Notes: generated from the letters alone by a model not told the origin. A DNA stretch of 64,000 nucleotides from Nymphaea colorata (GCF_008831285.2 NC_045141.1:4233224-4297223); one strand, 5' to 3'. Positions 1 to 10,597 are shown, counted from the stretch's first letter. Made by a program: numbers and translations.

Positions 1-349
1 GGTATCTTCTCAATGTCGAATTGTGGACTGGTAAAAAAAAAAGGTGAAGAAAAATGATCTAGTTTTCATAATTTGTCATGCAACAGGTGACGTGCCTTAA
101 GAATCTGCTTCGAAGCTTCCATAGCACTCAATTTGGTCCATCTTCTGCGGTGTGTTCTCAGCCTACCATTTGAAGGGCGGCCATAATGAAGAAAGCTCCC
201 AAGCAACTTAACTGATAATATCTTCCATACTGCCTCTCGTGTAACCGATGGCCTTCAAGAAATTTATTTAAGGGTCCTTCTTGCAAACTGGCTTTTCATT
301 TGTTAACTAAAATGCATAGCTTGCAACAATGAAGCTATTTTTGTCTTAT

Positions 350-384
350 CCACTCCCTCTATCTCCCTCTCCCTCTCTCTCAAA

Positions 385-431
<47 letters not shown>
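350..431. repeat. CT / CA / TA microsatellite
   Basis: A CT-rich stretch runs into about 16 CA dinucleotides and then a short TA run. It is a simple sequence repeat. I see no gene in bases 1-600 around it. Confidence 0.95.
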
Positions 432-936
432 GTTAATTTGTGTGCTGAGTAAATAAGAAGGCCATGTGCAGTCAATTTAGATATCTAATTAATTCACCAG
501 TACCAATATGGTCAAAGTTGTCTTCCTGTCCCCATCTTATCTGCGAATCAACTTAGACCCAATGAAACTTGAATCTCTGTCAATAATATCTTATATAAGC
601 CTATGGCCCTGTCTCAATCCGTATGACGGGCCATATATCCAACTTATAGATTCTTGATTTAAGCCGCTCAAATGGGTGAAGAATCGCAATGACGACCACT
701 TGGAGAGTCAACCTTTGTGCACTTCGCCAATTATTTCTGCAGACGATCCTGTAAGAAAAAGACAACACACAGCCAAGCCGAGTGGACGAAAGCTCTGAGG
801 CGCCCTTCACTAGCACCTGCACCAATGCGTCAATTGTGGTTTGGTTTGCCATTCACTTATTGCTTGTTACAATTAGTACTGCATAACTAGTGAGGGATAA
901 GTACTTTCGCTGGTTACAATTATCACCGCAGAACTA

Positions 937-1412
937 GTCGAGCCAATTTGGGTTGACTTGAACTCGATAATAAAAGTTCAACTCCAGCTTGATTCATCCA
1001 TAAGCGAGTTGTGCTTACGAATTAAATTGATACTCTAAATGTTAAACGACTTGAATTCGAATTTCACTTGTTTAAACTCAACTTGGCTTGGCTTGACTAC
1101 ACAAATACATGAGAGATTTTCAATTGCTAAATGTTTTTATAGGGGATATTTGGATGCAAAATATGTGCATTCATGGTTGTTCATTGTAGAATTAGTTTAA
1201 AAAAACAGCAAAATGATTTAACAAATTAAAAGAAGAGGGGCATGTTAAGTTAACATAAATGAGTTAAGCAAGTTGAGTTGGAGCTCGACTTTGTATCTTC
1301 GAGTCAAGCTTAAACTCGAGCCTATTTTATGGAGTTCAACTCAAGTTCAAGCTGACCTCGAGTTAGAGTTTCTTGAGTTAAGTCGAACTTGACTTGACTC
1401 ATGTGCAGCTCT
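937..1412. mobile_element. Decayed copy of the hAT-like GAGCTCGA element family
   Basis: The stretch is rich in degenerate CTCGAGTT/AACTCGA words. It has a left edge with GAGCCAATTTGGG and a right edge with GACTCATGTGCAGCTCT. These resemble the ends of the two complete elements at 8539-9293 and 56259-57197, which end in TGTGCAGCC(C)TA. I could not find clean terminal repeats or a target duplication, so this looks like an old, eroded member. Just to the left, GTTACAATTA..ACTAGT occurs twice about 44 bp apart (868-937). Confidence 0.55.
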
Positions 1413-2080
1413 CTCATTACAACCAATTTGTTGCCTGCCTTTTGTAACTCATTTCTGAAGCGTCTTTGACATTTTCTTCGCCTTACTAAACAGAGGTCTG
1501 CTCACTGCATCGCTAGTAAATTATCAGCGACATAACGTTTAACGATGTTTTTTACTCAAAGAAGCCACATCAATGAAACTTCTACTAGCAAGTTGCCCCA
1601 CTTTTTGATGTTTTTTACAGCCAATAATGAATCAGTGGGACTCTAATTGTGCAAGTATTCTGGTTTCCATAGATGACGCTTTTATCTACTACAGGCATGA
1701 AATGGAATTTCAAATACTGCTTGTGGGCTAGAGATCCATGTCCTAGACTAAAAATCTAGGCTCGGTTGAGTCTCCAAGGGAAGGTTACAGACACATGGCA
1801 TGTTGAATAGGTGAGGGTTAATTTCCGCCTTCCTAGATGATGTGAGCTTTGTGGCTGTGATGAAGAGACTATTGAACATGCATCTGTTTTGGAACAGTAC
1901 CTTCATGCAGCAACTATACAGGAGGGTTTGTAAAGTGACAGAAGTTCTGTATTTGAGGAGAAACACACTCGTAAAGTTTCTGGTCGTCAAAAACCAAAAG
2001 TAGTTGTATGTTGTGGAGGATATGGCTCTTCTCCACTTGGTGGTATGGACAGTCTTGCAGGAAATGATGCAGTTCGTGGA

Positions 2081-2186
2081 AGGGTCAACATAAATGTTGG
2101 AGGATCATCATTTGATTCCTTTGTGAGTTGTGAAGGGTCAACATAAATGTTGCGAGGATCATCATTTGATTCCTTTGTGAGTTGTG
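2081..2186. repeat. 53-bp tandem duplication
   Basis: AGGGTCAACATAAATGTTG starts at 2081 and again at 2134. The following 30 or so bases (GAGGATCATCATTTGATTCC...) are repeated with it, with one base difference. The two copies are nearly identical, so the duplication is recent. No gene is recognisable in 860-2400. Confidence 0.85.
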
Positions 2187-2417
2187 ACATAGCTTCCATT
2201 GTCAAATGGCTACATCCTGTCCATTGGTCTCTCAACACGGCATTTGCTTTTCCTTCCTAACTTCTTATTGGGAGGGTGTAATCCCCAAAAACTAACTCGT
2301 TACATCCATTGGAAATAGATAAATTTATTAAGCATTCTATGATCAATACAGTACTTGAATTATACAAAGAGTTGCTGAAAAAGAAAAAAATGAATTTCCA
2401 ATCAAGGGATGAAAATC

Positions 2418-2700
2418 ATAAATGAAGGGCACGAAGGAGAGGTGATGGCGAAAGCCCTTCCCATGGGCTTTTATTGGGGTTGTGTACAGGCACTAGAGGA
2501 GAAGGATACTGCTTCTTGCTTGAGGACCATGGGCATGCCCTACCCCAGCTGCCTTACTATGTCTCATCTGTGCATACTTCCCACTGAACAGTACTCCTCC
2601 ATCTTGCGGCCTGGTGATGACAACCTTCGTCCCTACTTTCCTGCTGCTGCCATGGTAGGGGTCGTGTGCCTCTTCATTTGATTCAGATGCTGCTGGTGTA
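2418..2700 (-). pseudogene. Small secreted-peptide gene copy 1, 3' half (separated from its signal peptide by a copia insertion)
   Basis: The minus strand from 2700 down encodes the propeptide and C-terminal part of a short secreted peptide. It begins ...TPAASESNEEAHDPYHGSS and runs through a basic KVGTKVVI stretch and a GKYAQM segment. In the frame continuous with this start it ends at 2493. One base over, the frame reads PWSSSKKQYPSPLVPVHN and stops near 2418. That is the W-x-S-x-K-K-x-Y block seen in copies 4 and 5. The Y-P-x-P...V-H-N end resembles the mature region of tyrosine-sulfated RGF/GLV/CLEL-type plant peptides (D-Y...P-x-H-N), but with shorter spacing, so this is only a resemblance. 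The signal-peptide half lies 5.7 kb away at 8412-8490, beyond the retrotransposon, so the gene is dead in this form. Confidence 0.6.
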
Positions 2701-2704
2701 GAAT

Positions 2705-3008
2705 TGTAGAGAGAAAGAAGAGCACAGAACACACAAGATTTAACGTGGTTCGGTCTGGTCAGACCTACATTCACGACAAAAGCTCTACACCTCGTTCACT
2801 ATTATTATTAACTTGGGCCAAAGAGAATACACCTTATATGAGAACTTCCACCAGAATGCCTAACGAACATGGAAGGCTCTTTCATAAGGCAATACAAATA
2901 ATAATGGAAGGAAGAAGAAAAGAAACTATGGTAGTTTCTGAAACACGCACAAGGCAGAACGGTTATATGCCCAATGGGTGGGAACAAGAAGGGCAACTCC
3001 ATTCTTCA
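2705..3008 (-). repeat. 3' LTR of the copia element
   Basis: In element orientation it starts TGAAGAATGGAG and ends CTCTCTACA (TG...CA ends). It is the same length as the 5' LTR at 8108-8411. It follows directly on the purine-rich GAAGGGGAGTC tract at 3009-3022. Confidence 0.95.
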
Positions 3009-3022
3009 AGACTCCCCTTCAA
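3009..3022 (-). promoter_or_regulatory. Polypurine tract of the copia element
   Basis: On the minus strand the purine-rich sequence TTGAAGGGGAGTCT abuts the 3' LTR. This is the position and composition of the plus-strand priming site of LTR retrotransposons. Confidence 0.75.
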
Positions 3023-3880
3023 GTGGGGTGTAAATAATCGTACACCCCCACTTGATGAGATTCTTGTAATATTGATCTCGATGTAAGCCTTTAGTACGAC
3101 CATCCACTAGTTGATCTGAGCTTTTTGTATATGGTGTAGACAGTTCTCCTTTCTGTACTTTCTCACAAATATAATGACAATCAATTTCAATATGTTTGAT
3201 TCTTTCATGAAAAACAGGGTTCGTTGCAATAGAAATTTCAGCTTGATTGTCACAATGCAAGGGAATAGAAATATCAACTTGTAATCCAATTTTTGGCACA
3301 AGAATTTTAATCCATGTAAGCTCACTTGCTGTTGTAGCCATAGCTCATATTCTGCCTTAGCACTGGATCTAGACATTGCACTCCGTTTTTTACTTTTTCA
3401 AGACACAATGTTTCCTCCAACAAACACAAAATAATCGATGGTGGATTGTCTCTCTGAACTACCAGCCCAATCTGCCTCAGTATAAAAACACACTTGATGA
3501 TGACCATTCTTTTTGTACCATATACCTTGTCCTGGAGCCTTCCTTAGATATTGCAATATTTGATTGATGATTTTCAAATGATGTTCAATAGGAGCATGCA
3601 TGCACTGACTGGCAATACGGACTACATATGTTATGTCAAGCATCGTAATAGTCAAATAAATAAGCTTCCCTACAAAGCGTTGGTAGCCTTCTTTGTTAAT
3701 GATAGGTTTATCTGGACTAATTTCAACCTTTTGACTGACTTCAATAGGTGTCTCTGTTGGCTTGCACTCAATCTTTCCTACTGTTTTGAGCAAATCCATC
3801 GTGTATTTCTGTTGAGATAGGAAAAGACCTTTGTGTGAGTGAGCTATCTCAATTCCTAAAAAATAACAAAGCCTTTCCAA
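3023..3880 (-). pseudogene. Copia RNase H region, broken
   Basis: The minus strand encodes the C-terminal part of a copia polyprotein. From upstream it shows a tether region (LCYFLGIEIAHS, YLTIT..DITY), then YTEADWAGS, then FVGGNIVSW. Near 3340 come SSAKAEYE, HCDNQAEISIATNPVFHER and HIEIDCHYI. These are standard copia RNase H landmarks. The usual YTDADWAG has become YTEADWAG. The region is split over at least three frames (3398-3880, 3322-3507, 3006-3376), so it is a pseudogene. It follows the reverse transcriptase at 3944-4490. Confidence 0.9.
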
Positions 3881-3943
3881 ATCTTTTATGTTGAAAGCAT
3901 CATGAAGGATCTCTTTCGTCTTCAGAATTCCTTGGCCATTAGT

Positions 3944-4490
3944 TCATGTTAAAATTATGTCATCAACATAGACTAAAATAATAATAATATAATCATCCTT
4001 TCTTTTAACAAAGAAATAATTGTCAGCATTGCTTCTAGCAAAATTGTGTTGTTCTAGGAAATTACTTAGATGATAGTGTCTTGCCCTCAGAGATTGTTTT
4101 AAACCATAGATAGCTTTATGCAATCTGCACGCAAGCTTACCATTTTCTTCTTTTGGATGCCCATGAGGAAGTTTCATATAGACTTCTTCTTTCAACTCTC
4201 CTTGCAAAAAAACATTTTTAACATCTAATTGGTGTAGAGGCCAATTGTAATTGCAAGCAATAGAAAGAATTACTCTGACAGTATTCATTTTTGCTACGGG
4301 AGCAAATGTTTCCTCATAATCTAGGCCTTGTGTTTGTGTGTATCCTTTTGCTGGCCTTGTATCTTTTAACACTTCCATCAAGTGTGCTTTATCTTGAATA
4401 CTCATCGACATCCTATAGCCTTTTTTTCAGGTGGTAAGCAGACAATATCCCAAGTCTTATTTTTGTATAATGCGTTAAGGTCTTCATCCA
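3944..4490 (-). pseudogene. Copia reverse transcriptase (RVT_2) region
   Basis: The best-preserved part of the element. The reading frame 3944-4411 has ETFAPVAKMNTVRVILSIA, QLDVKNVFLQGEL, AIYGLKQS and the catalytic YVDD motif (LVYVDDIILT). In normal elements the second of these reads QLDVKNAFLHG. The frame is closed upstream near 4411-4490, where the start of the domain lies in another frame. It would copy element RNA into DNA if the polyprotein were whole. It is not continuous with the integrase upstream or the RNase H downstream. Confidence 0.92.
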
Positions 4491-4496
4491 TGGGAT

Positions 4497-5990
4497 TTAC
4501 CCATAACAATCTTTTTTTGCTTCCTCATATGTAGACGGTTCATAACAGCTGGAGACCTGAGACAAATAAGCTTTATATGTGTTATTTATTCTCTCATACC
4601 CAACATAGTGCTCTATCAAGTATATGGTGGAAGCAGTGAGCATGACATAATCAGATAAACGAGTAGGATGCCTAGTTTGACGTTCTAATCTTCTCAAGAA
4701 AATTTGAATGTCATTTTGATCATCTATATCTTGGCAATCAATTTGGTTTTTTGATGTGGCATTTTCTGTGTTGGCCTCTTGAAAAGTTTCTAGTGAATTT
4801 GGATTTCTTCTTATAATTGTGAACAGATCATCTGCACTGTGGTCGGTAATACAATCTCTCCCGGGGAACAATTCCAGTTAAACACGTTAGAAGCAGATAA
4901 TATATTCTTCCTCTGAATAAGTTTTTCCTGCACTGGGTGAGGGAGGTAGGGTGTATTTTCATTAAAAACAATGTCCCTAGATATTAGAAGACGTTTTTCT
5001 TCTAAACTATAGCATTTGTACCCCTTTTGCAAGATGGAATATCCTAAGAACATACATTCACGAGCTCTACTACTAAGTTTGTCTAACTCTTATTTTTGTG
5101 TAGCAACAAAGACAACACATCCAAAGGTACATATGTAATTTAAATTGAGTTTTCGTCCCTTTAGGATTTCAAGAGGTGCACGATCCTAAAGTTGCTTGCT
5201 AAGAAGATGGTTAATAATATAACATGCATTCAAAAGAGCATCACTCCAAAATTCTAGGAACATTCATTTGGAATAACAAGGCTCGCGTGACTTGTAGGAG
5301 ATGTCAATTTGTTTTTTTTTTAGTTACTCCATTTTGTTGAGGAGTCCCTACACATGTAAACTGATGATCAATACCATGTTTTTCAAAACTCTTGAATATG
5401 GAATTTTTAAACTCAGTGTCATTATTAGTTTTTAGAGTTTTAATTTGTGTTCCATATTGATGTTTAATCATATTAAAAAAAGTTTGAAATTTGTCAAAAA
5501 CTTTACTTTTAGTTTTAAGCAGATAAATCCAAGTGGTTTTTTAAAAATCATCAATAAAGGTAACGTAATATCTAAGCCAGAATAGAACTCACATGGGCTG
5601 GTCTCCACACATCAGAATGTATGAAATCAAAAGGATGTACAACAACACTATGAAACTCAGGAAAAGAAGTCTATTCATCTTAACATAATGACACACATCA
5701 CATGAATGACAATCATAGTAATATGTAGGAAATAAAATTTTTAACTTGTAATTGGAAGGATGGCCGAGTATTTTATGTCACAAGGAGTTATCAAATCTAG
5801 CAGTCAAAGCTTTATTTTCACGTTCCAGCACATATAGTCCATTGGTAATTCTTCCCTTACCAATCATCTTCTTCATCAACCTGTCCTGAAAGATCACATC
5901 ATATGGTGAGAATATAATATCACAGTTCAAATCCTTGGTGAGTTTGGAAACAGACAATAAATTTGTAGATAGCTTAGGAACAACTAAGGT
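4497..5990 (-). pseudogene. Copia integrase region and integrase-RT linker, broken
   Basis: On the minus strand, fragments of a copia integrase appear in order: HSDVW near 5630, TFIDDF near 5560, a TNNDTEFKN stretch near 5420 and GTPQQNGV near 5350. Intact elements usually read T-D-N-G at the third of these, so a catalytic aspartate appears to be lost. In the last motif the usual glutamate that follows is also missing. After this come YSILQKGYKCY and the acidic linker (4497-5053). Several in-frame stops and frameshifts separate the pieces. The integrase would insert element DNA into the genome, but this copy cannot make it. Confidence 0.85.
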
Positions 5991-6089
5991 ATTAATTTTT
6001 CACTATGAAAGAGACTAACACTACTAATACCTTCAACTCTCACCTTAGATCCATCTGCAATAACGACAAAATCGTTCCCATGTACATCC

Positions 6090-6345
6090 TTAATATTGGA
6101 GTAATTTATAGTAGATGAACACATATGCTCGCTTGCTCCAAAATCTATAATCCAGTCATAGAAAGTAGGGAGAGTACATGGAAGATCTTGACTAGTGTTG
6201 ATGCGACCATGACAGTCTTCTCCTTTTGTTTGTATAGATTCTGAAGAAGCTCGGTGATAGTCTTTAGCTGAGCAGCTACGTCAATGGTTTCTGTGGCAGT
6301 AACTTGAGCAAACGCAGTCGGCCCATTTGGACGCCGACCTTGAGA
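6090..6345 (-). pseudogene. Copia protease region with altered active site
   Basis: The minus strand near 6125-6150 reads DWIIDFGASEHMCSS, matching the copia aspartic-protease site W-I-I-D-S-G-A-S-x-H-M. The serine of the D-S-G triad is a phenylalanine here. The next recognisable stretch (VHGNDFVVIADGSKV) is typical of the family. The protease would release the individual proteins from the polyprotein; with the active-site change and nearby stops this copy should be inactive. Confidence 0.85.
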
Positions 6346-6348
6346 TGC

Positions 6349-7272
6349 TCATGGTTTTCCATGCAGTGTCCAACACCTATCACGAGTGTGCCCATCTTTC
6401 TTACAATAAGTGAAAGTAAACTTGCGGTTTTGATTTCTTGATTTATAGCCATATGACCCTTGACTATTGCTTTTGTTCATTGTAGCAGCATATGCAGTAG
6501 TATTGGCATGAAACGCTGCTTTGTCAGAACCCTCGCTTGCTGGATTTTCTGGTTGAGTATCTTGATTCATAACTTGCCGACATGTTTCTTCTCTCATAAG
6601 AGTGGACAAAATATTATTGACAGAAGGTAATTCTGCTGAGAGCAAAAGTTGACTTCGAATATATTCAAAATCATTTCCAAGACCTGCTTGGAATTGAAAG
6701 GCCTTCTCGTGTTGTCTGAGTTTTCTTGATGGAGCATTAATACTGTATGATGCAGCGTATATGTCATATTCATCCCATAAACACTTCATTTTGCCATAGT
6801 AATCAGCAACATAAACACTTCATTTTGCCATAGTAATCAGCAATACACATATTTCCCTTTTTTAAGCTATAAATTTGACAAGATAGCTTATACATACGGG
6901 CAATATTATTTTGCTCACTATACATTTCTTTTGCATTAATCCATACATCATGAGCACTAGTAAGAAACGTAAAGTTTCGAGCAATTTTTGGCTCCATTGA
7001 ATTGAAAAGCCATGATATAACCATATCATTGATGGATTTTCATTCCTAAAATATGCATCATTTTCATGTGATCGAGTAATTTCTCCATCAACATAACCCA
7101 ACTTTGATCTACCACTGATATATAATGTAACAGATCTAAACCAAGATAAATAATTTCTTCAATCTAGTAAAGTAGATGTGATTTTAGTATTCGGTACCTG
7201 GTCTTGAACAACTATTATCTCTATTGTAGAGTCTGACCACTGGTTTGGTGTAGATGAGTCATTTTCAGCCAT
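6349..7272 (-). pseudogene. Copia gag region, broken
   Basis: The start is at 7272 on the minus strand (MAENDSSTPNQWS). A TGA replaces a sense codon just before RNYLSW. Further on, GYVDGEI, the UBN2-type gag body (ARNFTFLTSAHDVW, KMKCLWDEYDIYAA) and a zinc knuckle YCKKDGHTRDRCW follow. The first cysteine of the C-x2-C-x4-H-x4-C knuckle is missing (F-T-Y-C). A 34-bp tandem duplication at 6777-6844 shifts the frame between the two longest pieces. Gag would form the particle shell that packages element RNA. Confidence 0.9.
6777..6844. repeat. 34-bp tandem duplication inside gag
   Basis: ATAAACACTTCATTTTGCC starts at 6777 and again at 6811, with the following bases through CAGCAA also repeated. 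The period of 34 is not a multiple of three, so it breaks the gag frame. The copies are almost identical, so the event is younger than the element. Confidence 0.85.
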
Positions 7273-7329
7273 GAAAACTTAGAATCAAAGCACCTTATTA
7301 CCAAATGAATAGGCCTGTTTGTAGCCGCA

Positions 7330-8070
7330 GAACAAGTTCTCAGGTGTCTACAACACTGAAAACCAGTAGCCAAAGAAAAATGGTTATCTCCTCAACAAAT
7401 GATCCAAAAAGTCTGAAATTTTCAGGAAGAATCCTCGATGCAGACGGTTCCAATGAGCCTATGCTCGACCCAAACTGCCATTGGAGCTGGCAGCGCCGGT
7501 CACTGAAATCTGGCACAGTTTCAGATTTAACAGGTACTGTAAAACGAACACCAGTAGCCAAAGAAAAATGCTTATATCCTCAACAAATGCTCCAAAAATT
7601 CTGAAAATTTACAGGTTGAATCCTTAGATACAGATGATTCCAACGAGCCTATACTCGACCCAAACCACCATCAGAGCTGGCAGCACCGGTCACCGGAAGC
7701 TGGTGCAATTTCAGATTTCACAGGTAAAATGAAAACCAGTAGCCAAAGAAAAATGCTTATCTCTTCAACGAATGCTCCAAAAAATCTGAAATTTTGGAGG
7801 GGGAATCCTCAGATGCAGATGATTCTAATGAACCATGCTTGACCCAAACCGCCATCAGAGCTGGCAGTGCCGGTCGCCGAAATTTGGTGCCCGTTTCAGA
7901 TTTCACAGGTACTGTAAAACGAAAACCAGTAGCCAAAGAAAAATTTTTATCTCCTCAATGAATGTTCCCAAAAATCTGAAATTTTGCAGGGAGAATCCTC
8001 AAATGCAGACGATTCAAACGAGCCTATGCTTGACCCAAACCGCCGCTGAAGCTGGCAGCGCTGGTCACTG
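7330..8070. repeat. Four ~188-bp tandem repeats in the copia 5' leader
   Basis: ACCAGTAGCCAAAGAAAAAT begins at 7362, 7550, 7735 and 7925, giving periods of 188, 185 and 190 bp. Each unit also contains CTCGACCCAAAC-like, GCTGGCAGCGCCGGTCAC-like and TCAGATTT(C/A)ACAGG words. The array fills most of the space between the primer-binding site and gag. The units differ by substitutions, so the array is not brand new. Tandem repeats in LTR-retrotransposon leaders are known; these are probably not coding. Confidence 0.93.
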
Positions 8071-8090
8071 GAATCTCTCTAAAAAAAATC

Positions 8091-8107
8091 TACCTGCTTT
8101 GATACCA
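8091..8107 (-). promoter_or_regulatory. Primer-binding site of the copia element
   Basis: Directly inside the 5' LTR the minus strand reads TGGTATCAAAGCAGG. This matches the complement of the 3' end of initiator methionine tRNA (TGGTATCAGAGC) with one mismatch. This tRNA is the usual primer for copia minus-strand DNA synthesis. Confidence 0.92.
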
Positions 8108-8411
8108 TGTAGAGAGAAAGAAGAGCAGGGAACACACAAGATTTAACGTGGTTCAGTCTGCTTAGACCTACATCCACGACAAAAGCTCCACACCTCGTTC
8201 ACTGTTATTATTAACTTGGGCCAAAGGAAATACAGCATATATGAGAACTTCTACCAGAATGCCTAATGAACATGGAAGGCTCTTTCATAAGGCAATACAA
8301 ATAATAATGGAAGGAAGAAGAAAAGAAACTATGGTAGTTTCTAGAACACACACAAGGTTGAACAGTTATATGCCCAATTGGTGGAAACGAGAAGGGCAAC
8401 TCCATTATTCA
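8108..8411 (-). repeat. 5' LTR of the copia element
   Basis: 304 bp, TGAATAATGGAG...CTCTCTACA in element orientation. It is the partner of 2705-3008 and would carry the element promoter. It is followed by the primer-binding site on the inside and by the signal-peptide half of the disrupted peptide gene on the outside. Confidence 0.95.
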
Positions 8412-8490
8412 ACAAGTATGGTTGTGGCCAAGAGCAATACGGATATGTTGAGCCTGCAATCCATCTTGAGAGGGAGAAAAGGAGGTTGGG
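8412..8490 (-). pseudogene. Small secreted-peptide gene copy 1, 5' half (start and signal peptide)
   Basis: The start ATG is at 8464 on the minus strand, in the CTCTCAAGATGG context shared by the other copies. It encodes MDCRLNISVLLLATTILV, a short hydrophobic signal peptide, and then runs straight into the copia LTR. The same words (ATACTTGT) end the signal peptide in copies 2, 4 and 5. An upstream tract GTATGGTCAAGTGTACGTATATTT matches the promoter side of copies 4 and 5, including an A/T-rich TATA-like site about 48 bp upstream. The rest of the gene is at 2418-2700. Confidence 0.65.
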
Positions 8491-8538
8491 CCGGTATGGT
8501 CAAGTGTACGTATATTTAGAAGATAAATCGAAGGCAGG

Positions 8539-9293
8539 TAGGGCTGCACATGAGCCGAGTCAAGCTCGAGCTCGGCTGGCTCAAGCTTGGCTTGACTCAT
8601 GTTTAGTCAGCTCGAGCTCGACACGAGCTTCACATCTTCAACTCAAGCTCGACTCAAGAAACCGCCGAGCTAGAGCTCGACTCAAGCGGCTCATTTATTT
8701 CTTCTTCACATGCCTTTTTTGTGGCGGTGTCCTCATAATAGCTCCAGCCATGAGGAGGGCAAGGTTTCTTCTTCACGTGCACTTTTCCACATTGACTATG
8801 GTGATGTCCTCGGTAATGGGACCTACCATGATAAGTGCTTAAAGGCGGGAAGAAAAAGTGTGGGCTAGAAAAGAGAAAAACAGAAGGAAAAAGAACGATG
8901 AACTTTGTGCGGAAAGAGAAAAATGGGAGGGAAAACGGAAATGGTGATTGATTGATTGGAAAGCCTAATGATGAAATTGGGGTTTAATATTGAAAAAAAA
9001 ATGGAAATGTGGCTGCGTAGGTAAAGAGGAAAAAAAGGAGGGAAAATTTAAAAAATACAAAACAAAAAGAAGAGAGAAAATAAAAATGTGAAAAAAGAAA
9101 ATAGAGCTTAAAGTCGAGCCAAATCGAGTTTAATTGAGTCGAGTTCATCTAACTCGAACTCGGCTCATTAACATACACGCGTTTACATTTAAGCTCAAGC
9201 TTGGCTCATATAAAAACGAGTCGAGCTCGAGTCGAGTTTACTCGAGCGAGTTCGAGTAGAGCCCGAATTGGCTCGACTCGTTGTGCAGCCCTA
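8539..9293. mobile_element. Non-autonomous hAT-type element, 755 bp
   Basis: It is bounded by terminal inverted repeats TAGGGCTGCACA / TGTGCAGCCCTA, continuing inward with imperfect GAGTCGAGC-type inverted sequence. It is flanked by a perfect 8-bp target duplication AAGGCAGG (8531-8538 and 9294-9301). An 8-bp duplication and TAGGG-type ends indicate the hAT superfamily. The ends are packed with GAGCTCGA words and the core is A-rich, without a transposase, so the element depends on an enzyme made elsewhere. The open frame 8378-8842 that crosses its left end is accidental. Confidence 0.92.
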
Positions 9294-9301
9294 AAGGCAG
9301 G

Positions 9302-10590
9302 AGTCCAACTCCTTTTCATAGTCACAATTTTTTTCTTATAATAGTCACAATCAGGGGTGTAGGGAAGGCAGGGACCTCACATTTGGGAAAAACAAAATTT
9401 TTAGTTATAATATTGAAAAATATTTCATTTACCCTATCTAAAAATTCTTAAAAATGTTGTTGGGTCCCTAGCTGTGAAAGTTTTCGAAATACTCCCACAA
9501 AAAATTTCTGGATTACATATTTTCATCCGTCATTTGGTTTAAAAACACCCACGATGGCTTACAAATATTATTGGAAAAGATGAAAAAAATGCCCACTTGA
9601 AACTTGTGAGAGCTGCTCCTGAGTTTCTGATAAAGTTGTATCAAACCAGAAGCGGTTCTGATGACTTGGAAGGAGAACCAGAAGTTAGAATTAGGAGGGT
9701 AGATGGCGGTTGGTCATTCCTATGATCTGTTTGTTTAGGATAAAGTTAGATGCGTTCTGTTTGTGTAGTTAGCAGCGTTTCACAAGGCATCACAGAATAG
9801 AAGTCGTGGTTGTACTGCAAAGAGAAATAGTTTTCCTTATGCGCTGGGGCCTTAGAACTCAGTAACTTGACCAGGAAAGATCAAAGAAAACAGAGTTATA
9901 GAAGATCAGCTGCCATTAATTGATGAAAAAAAGACAAATGGCAGGTTTGTTTTTCGGTGGCATTATATTATAGGAAGTCTTTGGGAAGACTTCACATTTT
10001 ATCACCTCGTAGGTATTTGTGTTTGAGAAAACGGCATTGAGTGGACAGAGAAATGATGAATATAACTAAGCTTGCTTACTTTCTTGTACCTCAAGTTCAA
10101 TCGGTTCGTGAGTTCTTGCAATATCTTTTTATATATTTGGAGATCGAACAAAAGGTTGGTTCTATCTTCTTTTGTGATTGATCTCTCTATTTCGTGGTCG
10201 TGATGAATAGTATGTCTCTTTTGTGGACATTGGTTTCATGTAAAAGTTTTTTTTTGTTCTTTATTGTGTATCAAAAGTTAAATTGATATTGAAGGTAACT
10301 TCTCTAAGGAACTAGAATAGACGCACTATTAGGGTGTAGAATGAATATTGGCAGAGGTCAAGTGGCAAGAGTCAGAAATTTTTTACTATTGGGCATTGTT
10401 ATAAAAATTGTCATTTTTTAAGGGGCGCAACATATATAAATAAGTCAATAATTGTAAGAAATCTATGTAAAGATATATAAAAATAAATAAAATTTTTGTT
10501 GCTGGCGTGAGCAACTACCCTCGCCAACTTATATGAAGCTACGCTACTGCAGAAGTCAAATGGAGGATTAACCCTGTGATGGACTTCTAT
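9302..10590. other. No gene recognised
   Basis: The left part (9350-9550) resembles a short, degraded interspersed repeat (AGGGGTGTAGGGAAGGCAGGG onward). The rest is AT-rich with no long frame on either strand and no protein family I can recognise. Confidence 0.6.
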
Positions 10591-10597
10591 ATGTACT

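Larger units (their letters stand above)
2705..8411 (-). mobile_element. Ty1/copia LTR retrotransposon, complete but defective
   Basis: Two 304-bp LTRs (2705-3008 and 8108-8411) flank a 5.1-kb interior read on the minus strand. In element order it holds a primer-binding site, a repeat-bearing leader, gag with a zinc knuckle, protease, integrase, reverse transcriptase and RNase H, then a purine-rich tract. Protease and integrase before reverse transcriptase is the copia order. Every coding domain is broken by stops or frameshifts, so the element is not autonomous. The LTRs differ at about 24 of 304 positions by my count (around 8%), indicating an old insertion. The 5-bp flanks (AGAAT and ACAAG on the plus strand) do not form a target-site duplication. 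The element lies inside a small secreted-peptide gene. Confidence 0.95.

Noticed and set aside
601-852. 83-residue minus-strand open frame in a less AT-rich stretch
   Set aside because: There is no recognisable motif, signal peptide or splice context. Too weak to call.
7330-8070. Regularly spaced repeats that at first glance suggest a CRISPR-like array
   Set aside because: The repeated part is the whole 188-bp unit, not a short repeat with unique spacers, and it lies inside a plant retrotransposon leader.
2700-8416. A possible degenerate target duplication AGAAT / ACAAG around the copia element
   Set aside because: Only three of five bases agree, and comparison with peptide copies 4 and 5 fits a small deletion better than a duplication.
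8378-8842. 154-residue plus-strand open frame
   Set aside because: It runs across the peptide copy 1 remnant and into the hAT element, is antisense to the first and is made of GAGCTCGA repeats in the second. It resembles no protein.
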